A DNA stretch of 63,221 bases from Arenibacter amylolyticus (GTDB lineage Bacteria > Bacteroidota > Bacteroidia > Flavobacteriales > Flavobacteriaceae), in contig NZ_MTAZ01000025.1 in NCBI RefSeq assembly GCF_002150785.1, forward strand, positions 1-63,221, in the 5' to 3' direction. Made by a program: the position numbers and the translations under genes. The notes beneath the pieces were generated by a model. That model was not told the origin of the DNA. It saw only the letters and a program-made list of their open reading frames with translations, and did not search any database. This document shows positions 60,629-63,221 of the stretch, piece after piece; the stretch's first letter is position 1; every line of letters begins with the position of its first letter.

Positions 60629-61612
60629 CTAGTATTTTTTATCGATGAGGTGGGAATCCAAAGTATCAATAGCCTCAATAATCAATTCCACCGCACTTAC
60701 ATAAAAAGCGGTATCCATGTTTTGGAAGGTATCTGTTGGTTTGTGATAATCCTTATGATCTTCCACCCCAAAATATATAAAGGGAATTTGTCTTTTGTGG
60801 AATACGCGGTGATCCGAGGAAAACGTCCAATCTTGCAGTTCCTTATCATTTGGATCGTCATGACCGTAGTGCAGTGTTATTTTAGAAGATTTTATAGCAT
60901 CCAAGGGTTCTTTTAAAAATGGATAATGAAACAGTCCGGCAGCATAAAGTTGTAAAGAATCGCTTCTCCCTATCATATCCATATTCACATTTAAAACAAT
61001 GTCTTTAATGGAGATAGGAAAATTGTTGAGAAGATAATCGGCCCCCAACGACCCAATTTCCTCTGCATCCACCGCTGCAAGAATTAAGGTATGTGCTGGA
61101 GTTTTTTTCTTAAAATGGTCTGCAATGGCAAACAAGGCCGCTACCCCGGAAGCATCGTCATCGGCCCCGTTATAGATTTCTCCGTTCCGCACTCCCAAAT
61201 GGTCCAAATGGGCCGTTATTACAATGGCCTTTTCACTCTTCCCTCTAATCATCGCGACTACATTCCCCCCTGTCACCGTTGTGTCTGGCACATTGCTAAA
61301 GTCGTCCATAGGATTAGAAACAGGATAGATTCGCTGTCTAAACTTCCCTTTAAACGTATATCTAAATTCTTGAATACTGCCAGACGGGAAAGCCGGTTCT
61401 ACCCCAAGCACCCTAAATTGTTCGGCAAGGTAACGCTGCGTTTTATAGTTCCCTTGGGTTCCAAAGAATCTTCCCTGCATAGAATCATGGGAAATTACCT
61501 TTAGGTGGTGAAGCAATAGGTCTTCATCTACAGTTATACGTTGCTTGGAAGTGATGTTTTGACAAGCTACTAATAGCGGAATGCAGGCAATTAGATAAAG
61601 GTATTTTTTCAT
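60629..61612 (-). CDS. M28 family metallopeptidase lipoprotein
   Basis: 327 residues, lipobox LLVAC (Cys about 17). Zinc site motifs are ITAHLDHLG, NGADDDASGVAAL, AVDAEEIGSLGA and the terminal His in DHKDYHKPTDT. The family includes aminopeptidases, and glutaminyl cyclases in animals. It likely digests peptides at the cell envelope. Single gene. Confidence 0.92.
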   Translation of the reverse strand: MKKYLYLIACIPLLVACQNITSKQRITVDEDLLLHHLKVISHDSMQGRFFGTQGNYKTQRYLAEQFRVLGVEPAFPSGSIQEFRYTFKGKFRQRIYPVSNPMDDFSNVPDTTVTGGNVVAMIRGKSEKAIVITAHLDHLGVRNGEIYNGADDDASGVAALFAIADHFKKKTPAHTLILAAVDAEEIGSLGADYLLNNFPISIKDIVLNVNMDMIGRSDSLQLYAAGLFHYPFLKEPLDAIKSSKITLHYGHDDPNDKELQDWTFSSDHRVFHKRQIPFIYFGVEDHKDYHKPTDTFQNMDTAFYVSAVELIIEAIDTLDSHLIDKKY

Positions 61613-61900
61613 TGCGGGGGATTTTAATTGGCACTGGATATTTCCTGTTATTTAGCCGGCTAATGTAGCAAATACATCCCAAATCTACCCTCCCTCGGTC
61701 CATAGAAAATTTAGGGTTGCTAATAAACAGGAACAGTCAAGGGAGTTGGGGAAGTAGCGGATGGGTATTCTCTGATCCAGAATGCGATACCCTCTAAACT
61801 AAGGTTCTCACAAGCACAAAGAAGCGCTCTACTTTTTTATCTGTAAAGGCTCCTTAAAAATGAAGGCCACATCATCACTTGATGGCACTATTACCGTAGC

Positions 61901-62392
61901 TTAGTTCACCCAAATCTGGTCTAAAACCCCTAATAGATCGTTGCTTTTTCCATAAATCCAAAACACCAAGGGAAATGCTAGGAAGGCCAATCCGAACGCA
62001 ATAAAATAATTAATGGCATAATTACATCCAACAATCAGGCAAGAATGAGAGGTTTTACGCGGATTGTAGTACACCTTCACCTTGGTTCCCTTCTCTAATT
62101 TTTCCAGTATTTTAATTTTTTCCTTTCTATTAGTTCCCCATACCTCCAAATAGGGAAAGAGTTGTTTTCCCTCCAGCATTGGACCAATTCCCCCAACAGC
62201 GTATTCATAGGCCAGAGCTACCTTATATCTTGCAGTTCTACGTCCGTCTACATCTGTATTAATCTTTTCTGCCAGTTGGGCGCTATTAATGGTCCCCACC
62301 GTATAAGGCCATTTTTTGGCACTGCGGTCTAAGATTTTATAAACTATCCCATAGATAGTTATGGCCAATCCAATCAGTATGGTAATTATCAT
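61901..62392 (-). CDS. DUF3592 membrane protein (second of a pair)
   Basis: About 163 residues from ATG 62392, which overlaps the stop of the upstream gene (ATGA). A helix (ITILIGLAITIYGIVY), a soluble beta part with KWPYTVGTINSAQL and KVKVYYNPRKTSHSCL, and a C-terminal helix match DUF3592. It is a tandem copy of the next gene; function unknown. Confidence 0.85.
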   Translation of the reverse strand: MIITILIGLAITIYGIVYKILDRSAKKWPYTVGTINSAQLAEKINTDVDGRRTARYKVALAYEYAVGGIGPMLEGKQLFPYLEVWGTNRKEKIKILEKLEKGTKVKVYYNPRKTSHSCLIVGCNYAINYFIAFGLAFLAFPLVFWIYGKSNDLLGVLDQIWVN

Positions 62393-62940
62393 GATACTAC
62401 AGTAATTTGATCCGCTAAATAATGCGGTGGATGTTTTTTTCGTATGTAAGCCCAATATCCCAGTAAGAATGGGAAGATCATCAAAGCAATTCCAGTGCCC
62501 AAACTTTTTAGGTTAACATCGTACCTAATAAGGGAAGATTGGGATGGATTATTGGGGTTATAGTAAACCATCACCTTCTCCTTATCTTTTAACTTTAGGT
62601 AAAGCTCGTTGTGAAAGGAATTGTCATAGGCCTTTTCTCCGTTGAGTCCTATAGAGGCGTTGGTATAGGTTTCCCCATTATGGTTGTAGGCATATTGGAT
62701 AACACATTCCTCAATAGGAAATACCATGGCGGCCTCTTCGGGAAGATCGTGGTTTGGACGCTTATTCAGCGTCACTTCTACTATTTCCCCTTCTATTTTT
62801 TCCCATTGATACCGATTGTTATGGGTAAGGGTATTGATGGGTTGGTATAAATAATAGCAGCCCAATCCAAATAGTAATATCAACAAACCGAATATTACCA
62901 TAATCAATAAACTAGCAATAGAAGAATTTATCAGATTCAT
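62389..62940 (-). CDS. DUF3592 membrane protein (first of a pair)
   Basis: 183 residues with an N-terminal membrane helix, a beta domain (WEKIEGEIVEVTLNK, IQYAYNHNGETYTNAS, EKVMVYYNPNNPSQSSLI) and a C-terminal helix. The YYNP motif is the DUF3592 hallmark. It is coupled to the second copy by the ATGA overlap. Confidence 0.88.
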   Translation of the reverse strand: MNLINSSIASLLIMVIFGLLILLFGLGCYYLYQPINTLTHNNRYQWEKIEGEIVEVTLNKRPNHDLPEEAAMVFPIEECVIQYAYNHNGETYTNASIGLNGEKAYDNSFHNELYLKLKDKEKVMVYYNPNNPSQSSLIRYDVNLKSLGTGIALMIFPFLLGYWAYIRKKHPPHYLADQITVVS

Positions 62941-63137
62941 GTTAATTGTCGTTATGGGTTTATTAGAAACGAAGAAAAGGGCGTGAAATTGTATTATTAA
63001 CCGTACAAAATAAAAATCTAAACCCTACCTGCTGGAAAAGAAGGATGGTTCTCCATAGAAATCACCGAAAAAAAGGTTGAAAGAACGGGATGACGTTTAA
63101 AAATTGCGGCTCCATAAAAATTAGGCACGTGAGCGAC

Positions 63138-63175
63138 TCCTATCTACCGACAAAGGCAGGCCTGCCTGCATAGGA
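63138..63175. repeat. Palindromic intergenic repeat
   Basis: A perfect 12-bp palindrome GGCAGGCCTGCC (63155-63166) lies within outer arms TCCTAT (63138-63143) and ATAGGA (63170-63175). It has the form of a dispersed Flavobacteriaceae intergenic hairpin; copies elsewhere are not visible here. Confidence 0.5.
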
Positions 63176-63221
63176 AGGGATCATGACTAATTGTTGTGTT
63201 TAGGTAAAATATTAATGTTGA

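Overview
The window looks like chromosomal DNA of a marine member of the Flavobacteriaceae (Bacteroidota). GC is moderate to low, start codons usually lack a Shine-Dalgarno sequence, and Bacteroidota -7 boxes (TAnnTTTG) occur. The gene content fits as well: a Bacteroidota-type tyrosine integrase, a LytS/LytTR pair, DUF1800 and DUF1501 proteins with a type IX sorting domain, SpeA/SpeB/SpeY polyamine genes, and many lipoproteins with SxC-type lipoboxes. No species can be named from the sequence alone.

Positions 1-2432 are the right end of an integrated element. It holds the tail of an unknown gene, a ParE-like toxin with its antitoxin, and a tyrosine integrase. Next come inverted repeats and the 3' half of a class II tRNA with a Leu(CAA) anticodon loop, which is the probable attachment site. 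Near-identical 22-bp repeats lie on both sides of the tRNA fragment. To its right are an aspartate dehydrogenase-like gene with a strong AGGAGG and a lipoprotein/beta-barrel pair.

Positions 5189-12908 look like a denitrification module. A LytS-type kinase and LytTR regulator precede an alginate-export-type porin, a lipid-anchored copper nitrite reductase fused to cytochrome c, a NirV-like protein and an SCO copper chaperone carrying a heavy-metal-binding motif. The NirK reading frame is broken in a run of seven C just after the haem motif. A TGA-N6-TCA palindrome upstream could be an FNR-family site.

Positions 13181-40487 are mostly housekeeping or general genes: mfd, a TlpA-like thioredoxin, yraN, DUF1800/DUF1501, metG, tex, ssb, an M60 peptidase, M28 peptidase, L-threonine dehydrogenase, and a RimK ligase fused to a retropepsin-like domain. 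Spacers include an 8-bp-phased tandem repeat (18093-18252) and a repeat-rich gap after metG. Positions 41247-44968 are a minus-strand cluster speA-speB-speY plus a small acidic protein, which should make homospermidine from arginine. A 759-bp gap before it holds GC-rich hairpins. moaE-moaC, a TMEM175-like protein and a DUF421 protein follow.

Positions 50215-55453 are the most unusual region. It is a four-gene plus-strand operon encoding a small secreted beta-protein, a PapD-like periplasmic chaperone, a second secreted beta-protein, and a 936-residue outer-membrane barrel. The barrel has N-terminal beta-sandwich domains and two C-terminal beta-sandwich domains. The two subunits end in the same alternating hydrophobic motif, and a perfect terminator hairpin separates the first subunit from the rest. 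I read this as a candidate Bacteroidota chaperone-usher-like surface fibre system. The right end (55697-62940) holds an EamA transporter, a frameshifted esterase, DoxX, cupin, several small envelope proteins, an M28 peptidase and two DUF3592 proteins.
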